Numbered from the stretch's first letter, positions 1-13,602 are shown. The stretch: DNA of 64,000 bases from Megaleporinus macrocephalus (GCA_021613375.1 CM038702.1:21228349-21292348); one strand, 5' to 3'. Notes: generated by a model not told the origin, from the sequence alone. Translations and numbers: made by a program.

Positions 1-199
1 GTGCTGCGTTCCAGATCAGCGTCTGTGGAGGTAATTACTTTTGGTCAAAAGAAAGCAGGCCAATCTATAATGCAACAGAAACTTTCCACCAGTATGTTCG
101 CAATGCGCTCCTAGCTCTCGTATCAACCATAGCTAGGTTGGTCAAGCTTCACAAAACGTTGGCAAAAATCCCATCCAACCTAATAAAAAGTCATAGCAA

Positions 200-422
200 A
201 CTTCCAAAGAAAAACAAGTATCTTTACAGGAGAGCCAAAAACTTACTTTACATTTAATGCAAGTCAGTGGAACCAGATTTTTTTCCAAGCTGTTTTGGAG
301 CACTTCTATTGGTTCAATCATCATAAAATTGTCATACAGTGTAAATGACCATTAGCATGTTCAAATGATGTAGAAAACTTAAAATCGATATACATGTTTT
401 TCATTAGACAGCGACGATATGC
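200..422 (-). mobile_element. Family A miniature inverted-repeat element, copy 1
   Basis: The right end (about 395-422) reads as a near-copy of an inverted terminal motif, TTCATTAGACAGCGACGATA. The interior carries segments shared with copies at 3262, 28482, 35648 and 49658 (for example 'ggagcacttctattggt' and 'tttacaggagag'). The left terminus is degraded. No transposase is encoded, so this is a non-autonomous DNA element; the superfamily is not determined. Confidence 0.6.
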
Positions 423-882
423 AAAATCCTACACCAGACAGGTTGGAAAAACAACACTGGTAATGTTAACTTCATTACAAAGCAATAACCCCAACTATCC
501 AAAGTTATAATTATTCACATATTTACAAAATAAACATTATTAAAATCCAATTACACACTTTAGGTGTCACTATTTAAAAAAATAGCTTAAGAATGTTTGT
601 TGCCATTATTCTACAGTAGTTGGTAAATCATGCTGTGTCTGCATGGGAAGGGAATTAATTCCTCGTCTGCCACACGAAGGGCATCAATGTTACCAACTAT
701 GCTATACCAGCCACTACAAGAAGTTTAATAAATAAGAATCTGAGACTGGATAAGCCATTCGTCCAGAAACACTGTATCCAGCAGACCTCCCACAAAGCCA
801 GCATCTGTTTTGCTGTGGAGCCCATCTCAGCCTGCAATGGCAGCAGCCCTCACAATGACATCCCACAGCAATTCATTCCCCA

Positions 883-933
883 CCTCTCTCTGGTCTCTCT
901 CTCTCTCTCTCTGGTCTCTCTCTCTCTCTCTGG

Positions 934-984
<51 letters not shown>

Positions 985-1142
985 GGTCTCTCTGGTCTCT
1001 CTCTGGTCTCTCTCTCTCTCTCTCTCTCTCTGGTCTCTCTCTCTCTCTCTCTCTGGTCTCTCTCTCTCTCTGGTCTCTCTCTCTCTCTGGTCTCTCTCTG
1101 GTCTCTCTGGTCTCTCTGGTCTCTCTCTCTCTCTCTCTCTCT
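883..1142 (+). repeat. (CT)n / GGTCTCT low-complexity tandem array
   Basis: This is about 260 bp of pure pyrimidine-rich CT dinucleotide repeat interrupted at irregular steps by GG, giving repeated CTGGTCTCTCT. The open frames across it on both strands, rich in Ser-Leu or Arg-Glu, are products of the repeat and not genes. Confidence 0.95.
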
Positions 1143-1898
1143 GCTGACAGTACTCGGACATGGGCCTCATTAATAACCTTATCTCAGTCTCCACATGACT
1201 CTGGAGAAATGCCTCCACCTGTTAGCGGGGCTGATTGGGTGAGGGTGCAGCTGCCAGGAGCTGGAGAGTGTCAGAGTGTGTCAGTGTGTCAGAGCGCCGG
1301 TCTGCAGCTCTCTCTTCACACACTGACAGCCTCCTGGCTCGTTCTCTCCAACAGTATCAACATGTTCTTTTGTTCTAGCTCGCTCTCTGGGGTGTGGGGA
1401 ACTGGTGCTAACCAGGTGTCGTTGGAGCTGAGGGAGCACAGCAGGGGGCGGACTCCTAAAAATGTGGGTGTGTAGAGAAGCCATGGAACAGCATGCAGCT
1501 GTTGAATACCTCTCAGTGTCTAGCGTTCCGCGTCTTATGATATCTATGTTTTATATGGACAGCCAGAGAGTTACCCTAGCCCCACTGCCCTAGCCAATAA
1601 AAGAATAAACAGATTTTTATATTAAATATAAGTAGTTATAAAAAAAATCTGTTTGTTTTTTTTTCTTTCCAATTTGGTCCTCAGCGCAGCACAAACATTG
1701 CATCCTGGTCCCCAAGGACAAAATGTTTGAGCACTGTAATTAGAGTAATGTTAATGTAATGTAATTAATGTTAATGGTCAGAACCTTTTTTTTTTTTACT
1801 GCTATAACCTTGCTATAACCTTTCCATTGACAAGAGTAGTTTATTAATGATGGTGATGATAAAATAATAAAATACAATCAGGTAAAAATAAAGTAGAT

Positions 1899-1975
1899 AT
1901 TATAGTATATATAGTACAGTATAGATATATAGTACAGTATAGATATATAGTACAGTATAAATATATAGTATAGTA
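1899..1975 (+). repeat. Short AT-rich tandem repeat (~22 bp unit)
   Basis: About three and a half copies of a unit containing 'atatatagtacagtatag' follow one another. The flanks (1143-1898 and 1976-2213) show only AT-rich intronic sequence and a small GTAATGTTAAT-type repeat near 1740-1780. Confidence 0.75.
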
Positions 1976-2220
1976 GGGGATAGTACTGATGTCCATTTAT
2001 TGTTACCAACGGTAGAACATATGGCTGACCTACTCTTTAAAGTTATATATATACAAGTACTAGAACAACTGACTAACTGTATGATTACTTGAATAATATT
2101 AACATATAATATTAATAATATACAAGGTATTTTTTTTAAATTTTAGCTACAAAATCTTCATTATGCTCTTATTTCATAATTACATTATTATCACGTCATA
2201 AATGCATTAAATTAGTATTA

Positions 2221-2221
2221 C

Positions 2222-2266
<45 letters not shown>
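2221..2266 (+). repeat. (ATT)n microsatellite
   Basis: About 15 trinucleotide units, ending in tattactact. Confidence 0.95.
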
Positions 2267-2359
2267 TACTAATTACTCTTCTGTGAACACTTACATGTGC
2301 AGTGGTGGGTCAGGTATGGGCAGGTGGTCCAAGCCCCTAAAGCCCCCACCCACTTACCC

Positions 2360-3010
2360 TTTTAACACATCACCTCACATTGACAATAGAGCTCAGAGCA
2401 ACTCAGACAAAGCTCTGTGAAAGAACCAGTCTGGTAGCTCTCACTTTTACCACTGCCCCCAAACGCTCCTGTAACTGATACCCTGCTTATTAGGAGGGAC
2501 TTTTTATACTGTAAATCATTAAACCCTCCAAATGGCTGACGGTTGTAAATGGCTGTAACTGCGAACCGATTTCTCCTGTCACCGCGCGCCCCGCCCTGCG
2601 CTTCAGCCAAATTTATGCACCTTTATAGTGAAGTCATTCATCCCCGCACAGGTTGGACGCAGCATGTGCCAACACAACACGATCTCACTTCAATCGCTTC
2701 AATCGGACTACAGACATCTTAAAGCATTCCACGGATTCGCGTGCACCGCGGTAGTAATTCATCTGAAAAAGAATTTGTCTCCTAGTTGTTCTCTAAAGGG
2801 GTTTTTCTGGGACATGGCGGCGGGAAGGTCTTTCTTCCTCAGGCAAGCTGGAGGCCCGGATGATTTACGTCCTCTCTCACAGAGTCTACTGTACCAAGAA
2901 AAGACTAAAGAAGGGAGGGAAGGCATTAAAGTGAATGGAATTCCTCTTATCCAGGGCTCACCTCCCCGCCGCTCTGATAAGAGGGTTAGTGCTTGGTTTA
3001 TGGTCAAATG
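2360..3010. other. Less AT-rich intronic stretch, possible conserved non-coding element
   Basis: The base composition is more balanced than the surrounding intron, simple repeats are absent, and there is a CpG-containing patch (2575-2600, 'caccgcgcgccccgccc'). Open frames on both strands have no recognisable domain and lack convincing start or splice context. A regulatory element of celsr1 is possible, but this is inference from composition only. Confidence 0.25.
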
Positions 3011-3261
3011 GCGGAAACTGCTGTTAGTCGATGTCAGAAGAGTTTTTATATGTATGTACTTTATATGTACTTTGCTCTCAGCTTTAAAACTTGTAGGTTA
3101 GCTGTATATGACATATGAGTCACAGGATTTGTGTTATATGGATATGTAGATGTGTAGAATTTTTTAAAATGGCAATTTCACAGGAAAGGGAAAATACATT
3201 CTTAGCAGTGAATGAATGTTATGAATGCTGACATGTCCATTGTAACATTTCAACACATTGC

Positions 3262-3503
3262 ATATCATCGCTGTATCTAATTTTTTTTTCGATTTTAAGT
3301 TTTCTACTTCATTTGAACTCGCCAATGGTCATTTACATTGTGTGAAAAATTTATGATGAATGAACCAATAGAAGTGCTCCACAACAGCTTGGAAAAATTC
3401 TGGTTCCATAGACTTACATTGAAAGTAAAGCATGTTTTTGGTCTCTCCTGTAAAGTTGCCATTTTGGTGGTGCTTGTTTTTTTTTATTGGACAGAGACGA
3501 TAT
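3262..3503 (+). mobile_element. Family A miniature inverted-repeat element, copy 2
   Basis: The ends are inverted relative to each other: 'catatcatcgctgt' at 3262 and 'ttattggacagagacgatat' at about 3483-3502. The interior, including 'gaagtgctccacaacagctt', matches the other copies in the opposite orientation to copy 1. Nothing is encoded. Confidence 0.7.
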
Positions 3504-6500
3504 GATAAACGGAATTTTCTAATTCTGTAAGTTTTGGGTTTTTTATCTGGCCATTATTTGGACAGCTGTAGCAAAAGCTTATCTATGCCTGCAAATGCAT
3601 TCTTCTCTAGCACATGTTGGCAAGCTTAACAGAACCAATATTTTTGGTTCACTACATAACACTCAGGTTGAGCTAAAGTTCCAGATGGACAGTGTTATAC
3701 CTGCTAATCAAAACTAGGCAGGTATCCAATGTCAACCATGTATGCCACCATACAAATGTACTTAAACTACACAAAAAAAAAGTACAACCAGTTGATTCTG
3801 CATGACCTTTCACACCAAAACACACAATAGATATCACTCCAAAAAATTCACTTCAAACTCTCTTCAAATTCTCTTAGGACCTTCTGTAAAGCTTCAATAA
3901 TCTTACAAATATTGCTAAGAAAAGACACAAGTAAGGGCACGGTAAGGAAGATTCTGAATGAATGCAGTATGCCTTGCACTCTCACACTGCTTTGCTAACC
4001 ACTTACAGCATAAGCAGCACTCGCTGGATGTGCACAAATGTAGGCGGTGCTCTCTGAAAAAACTAGCCTTTCTGGTAGTGACAGAGAACTACCAGACACG
4101 CCTACTGCTCTCCTACTAGCCACCGCCTGATTTTGCCGAAGCATATTGGGCTAAGGTTTAAAATATTTAAACTTTATATATCTCCCTGTGCCTCTGCCGC
4201 GCGTCCCCCTGGAAAAATACAGTGTGAGTTTTCCACCTTCAGTGTGAAAGCAGCTTTGGGCTGTGGATGCTGGTCAGCTTTTAAACAGTGCATGTTTTCT
4301 TCTCATTTTCTCACCCCATCCATCACTGTTAGTCTGAACGCAGTGAGGCTCAATACCCCACAACACGCAGACAGACACAGAGGGACAAAGTGAGAGCGAG
4401 GGTCCCCCTTTTCTTTTACAATCACTCTCACTTCAAAGCAGCTCCTGGTGGGTTGAAATGATTCACCTCCACTCAGCCGTTCAGCGTCATTTCACTATGA
4501 AACAGCAGCAAGTGATGCCCCGCAACTGACCACAAGGACCACTTCTATTACCCAGCGACATTAAATTTTCAAAAGGAAGTGCTGGTAGAGTTGCAACAGG
4601 TCCCATAGCACCTTTTAACATGTGGCAGTGGATTGTTAATGTCTTTTTTGTTGTTATTTAAATGTGATTATATAAAAAATTAGAAGTTGGATAAAGAATT
4701 ATATTTTCAGTTTGTTAGAATATTTAAGAATATGAAAATTATAGCATTTTTTAAACAAAAGCTGTGCTTTATGTGTTTTTTTTTTTAATCCAAAGCTAGC
4801 ACAACAGCCACAATCCAACTTATTGCCACTATACGACTATACAACAGGCTATAACACAATTTAATACAATATGCTTCAATACTAATCAACACAATATGAT
4901 ACACTGATATGATACATCATTACAACCAATGATCCTCTTATTCAACTACACTGTGTTGAGGAATAAAGAAATACACTGTTTATTTTTAAACACATTAGTC
5001 TAAAGTTAGTAATTACAGTGTTGGTGATGATTCGACACTAGAAAGCTTTTCAAAATTAGTCTCAATCTCTCTTCCTTTGAGGGTAAACACTCACACACAC
5101 ATACCTTTCTTACAGCATTTCCTCTCATCCCATTACTGAAATCACAAATCATCTTCATCCTGGGACTGAGCCCTCTCCTGGCTATAAAGCCTCTAACATG
5201 CCCCCATTCAGCTTAATTAACGAGGGCCTCCATGCTATAAAAAAGCATCCGCCTGGCCCGGCCCTATAAAGGCCCCAGAACAAAAAGCACATGTGCACAG
5301 AGGCATGAGCCCCTGAGTGCTGTCCCGCACTCACAGACTCATTCAAAGCACCTGGCTGGCCCCGCATAGCCTCTTCTGGGCCTAATCCGCCCCCTCCTTC
5401 CCTGCTTTGTTCCGCTCTCAGCGGGGCAGTAAAACGTGGAAGGGGAACAACCCGAGGTGGATCCCCGCAACCGTGGCGGCATCTTGGACTTTATGGCGCT
5501 CCACAGGAGCGAGGAACCAGCCAAGACAGAGAAAGAGAGAGAGAGACAAAAAGTGGGTTCGAGCCAAAACTCAATTAAAACATCAAAAACGAACTGCTCG
5601 AAGGATCTCCAGGTGGGACTGCTGCAGCTTTACAACCTCGACGCCAATTCCAGCAGGCCAAATCCCAGTCAACACCTCCAATACCCATCTAGCGTTTGGA
5701 TGCCAGAGAGATGGGATAGAGTAAAAAAAAAGAATAAATAACATACAAACCAGTATTATCTTGATTTACACTATGACTACACATCACAAAGACGACTATG
5801 TAAAGTCTGAGTGGGAGGCAAATTTGCAATAACACAAGGAAGCACAATATAAATCAGCAACACTGCCGCTCTGGTCTAATTACCAGCCTTTCACATCACT
5901 TGACAGTTTTAAGCAGCCTGAAATTATTAGCAGTTTGTTCTCACTTTGCTTCCTGGAGGAAGAGCTTGAGGCATAAAAGTAAGAGGTAGAAAGAAAAGGT
6001 ATAGAGAAGGGTTCTGGGGGGGCGTAGTTGAGTTTCACAGTGACTAATCTGGTATGAAAACTGTGATCACGGCTGTACTTTGTAAAGCACTTATTTGTTC
6101 ACAATTCATTCGGTTTCACAAGTCAAAGTGACAGCAAACGTCCCAGGAGGAATGCAGTACCAGTCGTGCCACTTTAGAGTCATTTTACATACAGGCCATT
6201 ACAGGCCGACAGATTACAGAATACTTCAGTCTTACCCAAGCACTTAATCAGAACCCTACACCTACATTTGAGAGGAAAAGCTTGTTTTATGAAGCGTATA
6301 TTATCAACAGGGATGTGTAAACTAATTTAGCAAGCTTCATGGCAAAAATAAAGACTTTGAACTTATTTTAAGAAGAATAATTGCAATTTAAATCACAACC
6401 ACAATATTTATAAGTCTTAAAAGCAGCAACATATCAAAAGTAGAAGTGCTCATGGAAAAATCCATTTGTTTTAAAAACTGGTGGAATTACTGTGGGTGTT

Positions 6501-6700
6501 TTATGCAGTGGAATTTTTTCTAACGTATTCTTTTCTTTACTATCCAACCAAAAAGCCAGATAGCACAAGATACATGCATCGGAAAAAATGTTAATAGTAG
6601 TCCTTCACCTGAACGGCTGAGTCATCTTCTAGTAATAGCTCCTCTTCTGTATGTAGTCAGTTATTGTCTAAGGTAAAGTCGGTTCAGGTTGTTATTGAGG
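3504..6700. other. Intronic DNA with no gene; GC-richer patch at 5160-5720
   Basis: I see no exon. Most of it is AT-rich single-copy-looking sequence. The 5160-5720 segment is markedly richer in G and C, with 'ggcccggccctataaaggcc', and carries short open frames on both strands with no recognisable family. It could be a conserved non-coding element, which is untested. Confidence 0.4.
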
Positions 6701-6702
6701 GA

Positions 6703-6703
<1 letters not shown>

Positions 6704-6755
<52 letters not shown>
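6704..6755 (+). repeat. (AT)n microsatellite
   Basis: About 26 AT units directly abut the left end of family A copy 3, as expected for an element that inserts at TA. Confidence 0.95.
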
Positions 6756-6756
<1 letters not shown>

Positions 6757-6880
6757 TTGCTGTCCAATGAAAAACATGTAAAGTGGCTTGGAAAAAAAAC
6801 TTACATTGAAAGTAAAGACAGTTTTTGTCCCCTCCTGTCATTTTGGAGACACTTGTTTTTCACTGGACAGCAACAATATA
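6752..6880 (+). mobile_element. Family A element, copy 3 (internally deleted)
   Basis: Both termini are present ('atatcgttgctgtccaatga' at 6752 and 'cactggacagcaacaatata' at 6861-6880) and are inverted complements of each other. Only about 129 bp remain, because the middle part seen in other copies is missing. Confidence 0.75.
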
Positions 6881-7403
6881 TATTTATATATATTTGAAAA
6901 TAAATGATATTGGGAATAATACGACACAGACGTCACATGGAACACAACACTATCATTTCAATTCCATGCTAAATGTATTATGTATAAAATGTATAAAAAA
7001 ATAAGTACAATGCTACATCCTGAAAAACTCCGGAGACATTCATGGTCTTGTCTGCTCCGCTCTTAAAGTTTATGGAAGATATTTTCTCGGAGTGAGTCTG
7101 ACTGCTTAGTAACACAGAGAGAGCATGCTGGGGGTCTGGGCAATCTCTGTCTGTGAATCTGGGATGGCTATAAAAATGCCTCCACACACACCCTCGCGAT
7201 CCGCCTGGCTCTCTTTTTCAAATTTGCACAAGTTCCTGCTTTCCCTCGGTAACCCCCTTTTTTTGTCTCTTATTTTTTTTTGAAAAGAGCCAATCATCCG
7301 GGGGCTGGTAACTAAGCTGCCTGTTTATCAGTAACCAGGGTGAACAATGACTGCAACCAGACACTGCCCTGCCTCCACACAGAGAGAAGGAGGGCAAGAG
7401 CAG

Positions 7404-7405
<2 letters not shown>

Positions 7406-7453
<48 letters not shown>
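7406..7453 (+). repeat. (GA)n microsatellite
   Basis: About 24 GA units. The flanks (6881-7405 and 7454-8380) hold no recognisable exon. Confidence 0.95.
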
Positions 7454-7456
<3 letters not shown>

Positions 7457-8379
7457 AATGACACTGACACTGATACACTTGGCACTCAGAGGCAAGAGGA
7501 GATGTATGGGTGGGTGACTTTGAAGAAGAGACCAAACTATCCGTAAACTATCTCTCCCTTTAACAGTATGGTTCTGCATGACATCCTGATGTTTTAAAAT
7601 ACCTACAAACAAAACTTGCCATTGGGCAAAGCCCCAAAGCCCCGGGTGTCCCGAAGTCCAGCTGTCAGTACATTCAAATGTAGGCTATTAATCTAGTGGT
7701 TACTAAGTTGAACGTTGGACATTAAATCAAAGCAGATTGCAGCATACACCTGTTTAGTGTTAGGTAGAACATACTCAGTACCTAGCAGACTCAACACAGA
7801 AGAAAACATTTAGATTACGAAAAGAATAAAAATGTCTAGGACCCTGTTTACACCTAGTCACTGCATGTAACAGGTATCTGGATTGTATCCCCACTGTATA
7901 AGATTCTAACCGCATGCATTTACACTTGGTGGTCGGAATAAGTTAGTTGGACTGAAATCTGACTGCTGTGTGGGACGGTATATGCAAACTCACTCATTAC
8001 AACCACACTGATCACATGCCCAGTGACGGACTGCATGGAGAGGAGTTTGGACTGTACTCGGAGGGGTTTTGTTTGTGGAATGTGTCTTGGAGACAGATAT
8101 GTTTACATTATTGTAACATGTCACATGTGAAGTGGTTTGATCGATTGGATTTGTATCTGTTTTAAATGCTTCCCGGGTTAATTTACATTTTCAGTGACTA
8201 GGTGTAACTGGGGTCTATATTAACTAAGCAATAATAAACTTACGGTTGAACTTCATTTCAAATTTTAAGAATTTCTCTAAATAAATCTACCTAATTCAAT
8301 TTTCGTTGATGTAAACAATGCAAACAAAGTCTTTCCAGGAGGTGTGAAGGAATAGAGCAATGTACATATTTTCCCAGGT

Positions 8380-8730
8380 TTAAATTTGATTTTAATGGTG
8401 GTAAAAAGGAACAAGTTGCAGTATCTGCAACAAAATAGTCCTATTATTTAGTAACCAAAACAACTAGTGACCTGTCTTCTGCATATCACAGTGTTAAATC
8501 TAAAATAATGGTAAATCTAAAAAAAATTTGCTTCCTTTTGATACTATTTTTCCTTTAAAGTCCTGTACGTATATGCATGTATATAAAATGTCTCAGGTAT
8601 CGGGCGGCGTATTTATAATTATGTGGTTATGTGGTTACTATTATGAAGAAGCTTTTAGAGGCATTAAACTCTTCAGATGTCTGGTTCCTGTCACCACCAC
8701 TGTGAACTGTTTTGACTTGGCTAGTGTCTC
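8380..8730 (+). repeat. Dispersed repeat family C, copy 1
   Basis: This segment shares blocks with 27280-27600 and 34550-34760, and in antisense with about 12600-12680. The clearest block is 'cttcagatgtctggttcctg' followed by tcaccaccac. An open frame through it (8528-8863) has no recognisable domain and is not called. The class of the repeat is undetermined. Confidence 0.45.
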
Positions 8731-9686
8731 CAGAATGGCACACCTAACACCAAACTATTCAGACTCACTTAGCATCTTAGCCATTTACCTCATAAATAAA
8801 ACATCCTGCTCAAACAGAGCTGGTGCTCATGACAGAACTATGACGAGGCTGGGTCGGGCTTAAAGAATAAGTTCAATCAAAAACAATGAATGGAATCGAG
8901 TTGCCAACAATTAGGAAAATGCAAATGACATCCTGCTATCTGTTGGCTACTAGCCTCCATTCATTGTTAACAATGTTAGCATGTATGGTTGAGCTATTTC
9001 TTTAAGGCCTCGAGGCCCGGCTGTTGTCTCAGTGACCACCGTGGCCCGCGTGGTCACAGTTCACTGGCTCTCACACACACACTCAATAGGCTGGTTTAAC
9101 TCTTGATCTCCTGTGATCTCCTCCACAGAGGACAAATACCACACACATACTCTCATCCACGTGCGGAGCTTCTCCTAGTGCGGCGCAGTGCTGATCACGA
9201 CTGGACGATTCTGGGAAAATATGTAATTGTTATTTTTATAGATACTTTATAGCTATTGTTTTCTGGGGAGAAGCTTGAATGTAGAACATTCACCAGTCAC
9301 CATTAAAATATATATATAATAATGTCAATATATAATCACATTGTTCATCTCTACATGGCTGTATGATTGCTTTTGTTCGACCACATTTATTTACAAGCTC
9401 AGTTTTTAATGAGTTATAATAATTAAAGTTGCAGTGATTTTGAACATTTGCAATTGCGATTACTAAAATTGCAATTTCAGTATACAAACTATTTATCTTT
9501 CAGCTCTAGTGTTGATACAATTTAGCAAGCAGCAGGCGTAGATGTAAATAAGCACCTTAAAATGTGCATTTTATTCATTTCACTGCATTTGTAACTGTTA
9601 TATTTATACAATGCTAATCCAGATAAATCTCCCAATGTCTACATTTTTTAATATTTATGTATTGGTATGAGCAGATACGTACATGA

Positions 9687-9687
<1 letters not shown>

Positions 9688-9766
<79 letters not shown>
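9688..9766 (+). repeat. (TA)n microsatellite
   Basis: About 39 TA units. The region from 9767 to 11518 has no gene. Its 10145-10400 segment resembles the AT-rich dispersed 'gggcaatgtgacaaca' type of repeat, also seen near 17560. Confidence 0.95.
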
Positions 9767-9769
<3 letters not shown>

Positions 9770-11518
9770 CCCACAGTCCCCAAATCACTGAATCTCTAAT
9801 ACTAGACCACATAATCATCCAGCACTGAAATCTCCTATTCAAATCTTCCCGAGCACGTCTATCTCTGGCTCCCAACTGCTCTCTGGCACAGAGGGCCTAC
9901 TCTACTCTTCCCCTGCAGGAGCGGCATGTGTCAACTTTTTTATTGCCCGGATTGGGTTGCGGTATTAGTTCGACGGTGAAGAGCCGAGGATAGGCTTGAG
10001 CGGGCTATCCCTTTTCCTCGAGATGTCAATAATGAGCTCAGTAAAATTTAAAGCCGAGTGTCCTCCTGCCTACTGGCTGTGCATTAGATTTATCTACTGT
10101 CAGGAGCACAACAAATGTAAACAATTGTTCCCACTGCTCCAAACTTGGGGCGGGCAATGTGACAACATTTCTCATTATTGTGATCAATTATCGCATCACA
10201 ATATGCTTTAGTGAGCTTATTGTGGATATTATCAGTATTTAAAGAATTCTGAATTACAGCATATCTCATTATTACATACAGAGTGTAATTAGTCCTGGTT
10301 AACCAGAGTGCAGTGTGCAAAGCACTAAACGAAATCTTCAACTTAATCACAATGTATATTGTGTATTGTGGAAGTGTTGCTTTGAAATATTGTGATGTTA
10401 TATTTTCACCAAATGAAAGCCATGTTTGGTATCTAATACTTCACTCTTGAGCTTTGGGTTTAATGTAGCCAACCTGTAATGGAGGCTTAAACCCTACAAA
10501 TAAGCAATATGTATAAAACCGAGGTAACAGTACATGACTTTTCCCCCAATTTTAGCCCTGATTCTGAGCCTGGCAGTGTGCGTTTCAGACCAGAATATAT
10601 CAAACATGTTCGATTTTAACCCCACTCTGAGCCCGATCTAGTAGTGCACACTGAGCAGTGACTCAATATAAACAGACTCCTGCAACAGTCAATGAAAACT
10701 GAGAGCATGACGGAAGAAAAGCAGCTAGTAAAAGGACAAAACAGCAAAATGTGCAGCACTCACATGCACAGCTAAGCTTTTTAATAAACTGGGTTTTTAG
10801 TGGATGCACATCTGAAACATCTGAGCATACTAATCAGATCTTTACCTTCAGGACCCTTACTTAAATGTATTTGCCTGTAGCTTCTGTATTGTATCAATGC
10901 AAAGGGCAGCAGAGAGAGCGGCTTTAGTCTTGTAATGGGACGACATGTTAGTGTATGTTCGGTTCAGCAACAGCTCAAAAGTGGAATAGTGTGTGATCTC
11001 ACATATTACTGCCCCCAAAAAGCTGCAGAAGCCAGGAGGATGGTGTGAAATCCAGGGCTTAAATCATCACACGCTTCCCTCAAATCAAGTAAAGTTCTTA
11101 GGTGGTCTCAAACTGACTGGCTTATGAAGTTTCTCACACTACATGACACACTGTATATCTATAAATCTGCAGTTTCACTGTGGCTCCTACTACCGGTTTA
11201 ACATACATCAGTTTATACATCGTTACAGATAACAGTTTGTCATACAGTGTCAGAAACCACAGCAGCAAGTCTATCTCATGGGGTTTGAGGGAAGTGTGTG
11301 ATGATTTAGTTTGCTTTTGATTGCTTTACTATCACTTTAATCCCTCTCACTGAAGAAGCACACAGCAGCCCAGCTATGCCCTGGACAGGGATTTAAAGGG
11401 CAGCCTGCAGACACGCTCCACAGCCAGAATGGGTCCAGAATCAAGCTGGCTGCCGAGTGGCAAGCAGAGGACTCGCAGTCACCATGACGATAACCCCATA
11501 GCTCAAAGGATCCTGAAT

Positions 11519-11550
<32 letters not shown>
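11519..11550 (+). repeat. Homopolymer of 32 guanines
   Basis: An uninterrupted run of 32 G is followed by TGTGTG. Such a run can form G-quadruplex structures. It sits about 25 bp before a long polypurine tract. Confidence 0.95.
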
Positions 11551-11551
<1 letters not shown>

Positions 11552-11574
11552 GTGTGCAGTAACACAATGACCTT

Positions 11575-11967
11575 AGGAAGAAAAGAGGGAGAGAAAGAGA
11601 GAGGGAGAGAAACAGAAAGATAGATTGGTGGGAGGAAGAGAGACTGAGAAAGGGCAGAGAGAAAGTAGAGGGAAAGAAAAAGGGATACAATCTGAAAAAA
11701 CAAGATGGGGAGGAAAAGAGTGAAAGAGAGAAAGAAAAAAGAAAAGAGAGAGAAAAAAATGGGAGAAACGAGTGGAAGTGAGAACAAAAGACAGTGAGAG
11801 AGACCAAATGACAGAGAGAGAGAAAGAGAGAGCAAGCAAAAAAACAGAGTGATAGATAAAGAGAGAGAAAGAGAGAGCAAGCAAAAAAGACAGTGATAGA
11901 CAGAGAGCGAAAGAGAGAAAGAGAGAGAGAGAGTGAACGAGGGAGCAAGCAAAAACGACAGTGTGAT

Positions 11968-12006
<39 letters not shown>

Positions 12007-12072
12007 AAGACAGAAAGAACAGAGAGCCAGAGAGAGAGAAAAAGAAAAAAGGAGAGGAAGAAAAGCAAAGAA
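11575..12072 (+). repeat. ~500-bp polypurine tract (GA-rich, degenerate)
   Basis: Almost every base on the plus strand is A or G, built from AGAGAG, GAAAGA and AAAAAG blocks. A loose repeat of 'gagagagcaagcaaaaaa' occurs at about 11827, 11872 and 11941. The minus-strand open frames (Ser/Leu/Phe-rich) are artefacts of the composition. Confidence 0.9.
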
Positions 12073-13602
12073 GCTCAGCTTTCACAAACCCAGCAATGCA
12101 TCCATGCCACAGATACCAGAGCAGCACTGTCATCACTGTAATAATAGTGCATTTACACTTTATCAGTCAGTGCACGACACCCTACTCTACTCCAGTGATG
12201 AAGTGTGTGCAAACCAGGCTGTACTGAAAGCCACACACACCCCCACTCACAACAATCCGCCTCCAACAATGAACCAACTGCATTGGACCTAGAATACAAT
12301 CAGACAGCAAGTCCAGCAGTTCTTCTTAAAGAAACACTAACACTACAAATAGTACAAACAGAAAACACCAACAATATACTGCAATTACCTGCAGCTACAC
12401 TGTTATCCTGAGGTAACACAGTCCACATATACTGACTTTAATTTAGTGAAGGAAATATGATAATTACATTGAAGTGAGATTCCACTGCTTTTTTAAAACG
12501 TCTGCATAATTCAGTTATTTATATGTAATCAAAGTCATTCAGAACGGCTCAATGTCAAATAGATAATTCCAGAGAACTTTGGCAGCCTGGATTTCTTTAT
12601 AGTAGTGGTGATAGGAACCAGGTTTTGTGATGTCTACATATATAAAAGTTATATAAGTAATAATTTAATAAGGTAACCCCCCTAAAAAACAGTTACTTAG
12701 GGTTCTATGCTGCCCTGAATCTAATGAAGAATCTAATGAAAAGGTGTGATTGGGAAAGGTGCTTTTGTTTGTAACTTGCTAGAGAAGTGCTGAAGTTCAG
12801 CACAGCAGAGGGGTGCGAGTGAGCCCATTACCAAGTGCAAACAGCACACCTTTCACAGCAAACAGTATCTTCTGGATCCATTGCCTGATTACTGCGGGGG
12901 GTGGGGTTGGTGGTGGGGGGTGGCTCTACACACAGGGGACAGTTATAGTTAAACAACAGTGACGTCTAAATATTTGATTATATTAAAATCCAGCTGTTCC
13001 AGTTAAAGAACTGTTCCAGTGTCTTTCAACCAACTCTCTATCTGCTGCCTCAGTAGCTTATATCACTTACCACGGTAATAATTTACACACTTTTCACTGT
13101 AGTTAGCACAAAAATAGGAAAACCCGTTGACTGGAAACACACTTGTAACAGAGGCCAACGGGCAGCTGCTATCGGTGATCTCTATGTACTGTATATTTAG
13201 GATGAAAAACACCAGAGTGTGCTTAAAAGTATCTGTGATGCACAGAAAATGACTACATATATGGCTTACTGTAATTATTTGTTATGCTTGTAGGCATTCA
13301 CGCCCATACAGAAAGTTTTATGTGGTGAGGTTACAGTTTTTCCCAACTGCATACACAAAGAAATGGAACTATGCCCTCAAAAACCTAAGCTCATGTATTA
13401 ACAACCTGGATCTAAACTGCCAGCTCTAAGCACAACTCCTTTCATTCTCACTCAGATATCATATTAAAACACAGTTTTGCAAATCTATAAACACAAACTG
13501 TATCATTGTACACTTTGGCCACCTAGAAACACTTGCCTTCAAACTGCATTACCAAGTCTCACTCATGTGGCTCTTGCTCAAACTTAATTGTGGAGGCCTC
13601 GA
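12073..13602. other. Intronic DNA, nothing coding seen
   Basis: The stretch contains an antisense fragment of family C (12600-12680, 'ggtgataggaaccagg') and a G-rich patch at 12893-12930. Otherwise it is unremarkable. Confidence 0.5.

Noticed and set aside
883..1475. Leu/Ser-rich frame of 221 codons
   Set aside because: It is driven by the CT repeat; the remainder after the repeat matches nothing.
2628..3101. 157-codon plus-strand frame
   Set aside because: There is no recognisable domain, a frame of similar quality lies on the opposite strand, and it sits in a large intron. Kept only as a possible non-coding element.
11337..12292. Ser/Leu/Phe-rich minus-strand and Arg/Glu-rich plus-strand frames
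   Set aside because: They arise from the polypurine tract and show no real coding features.
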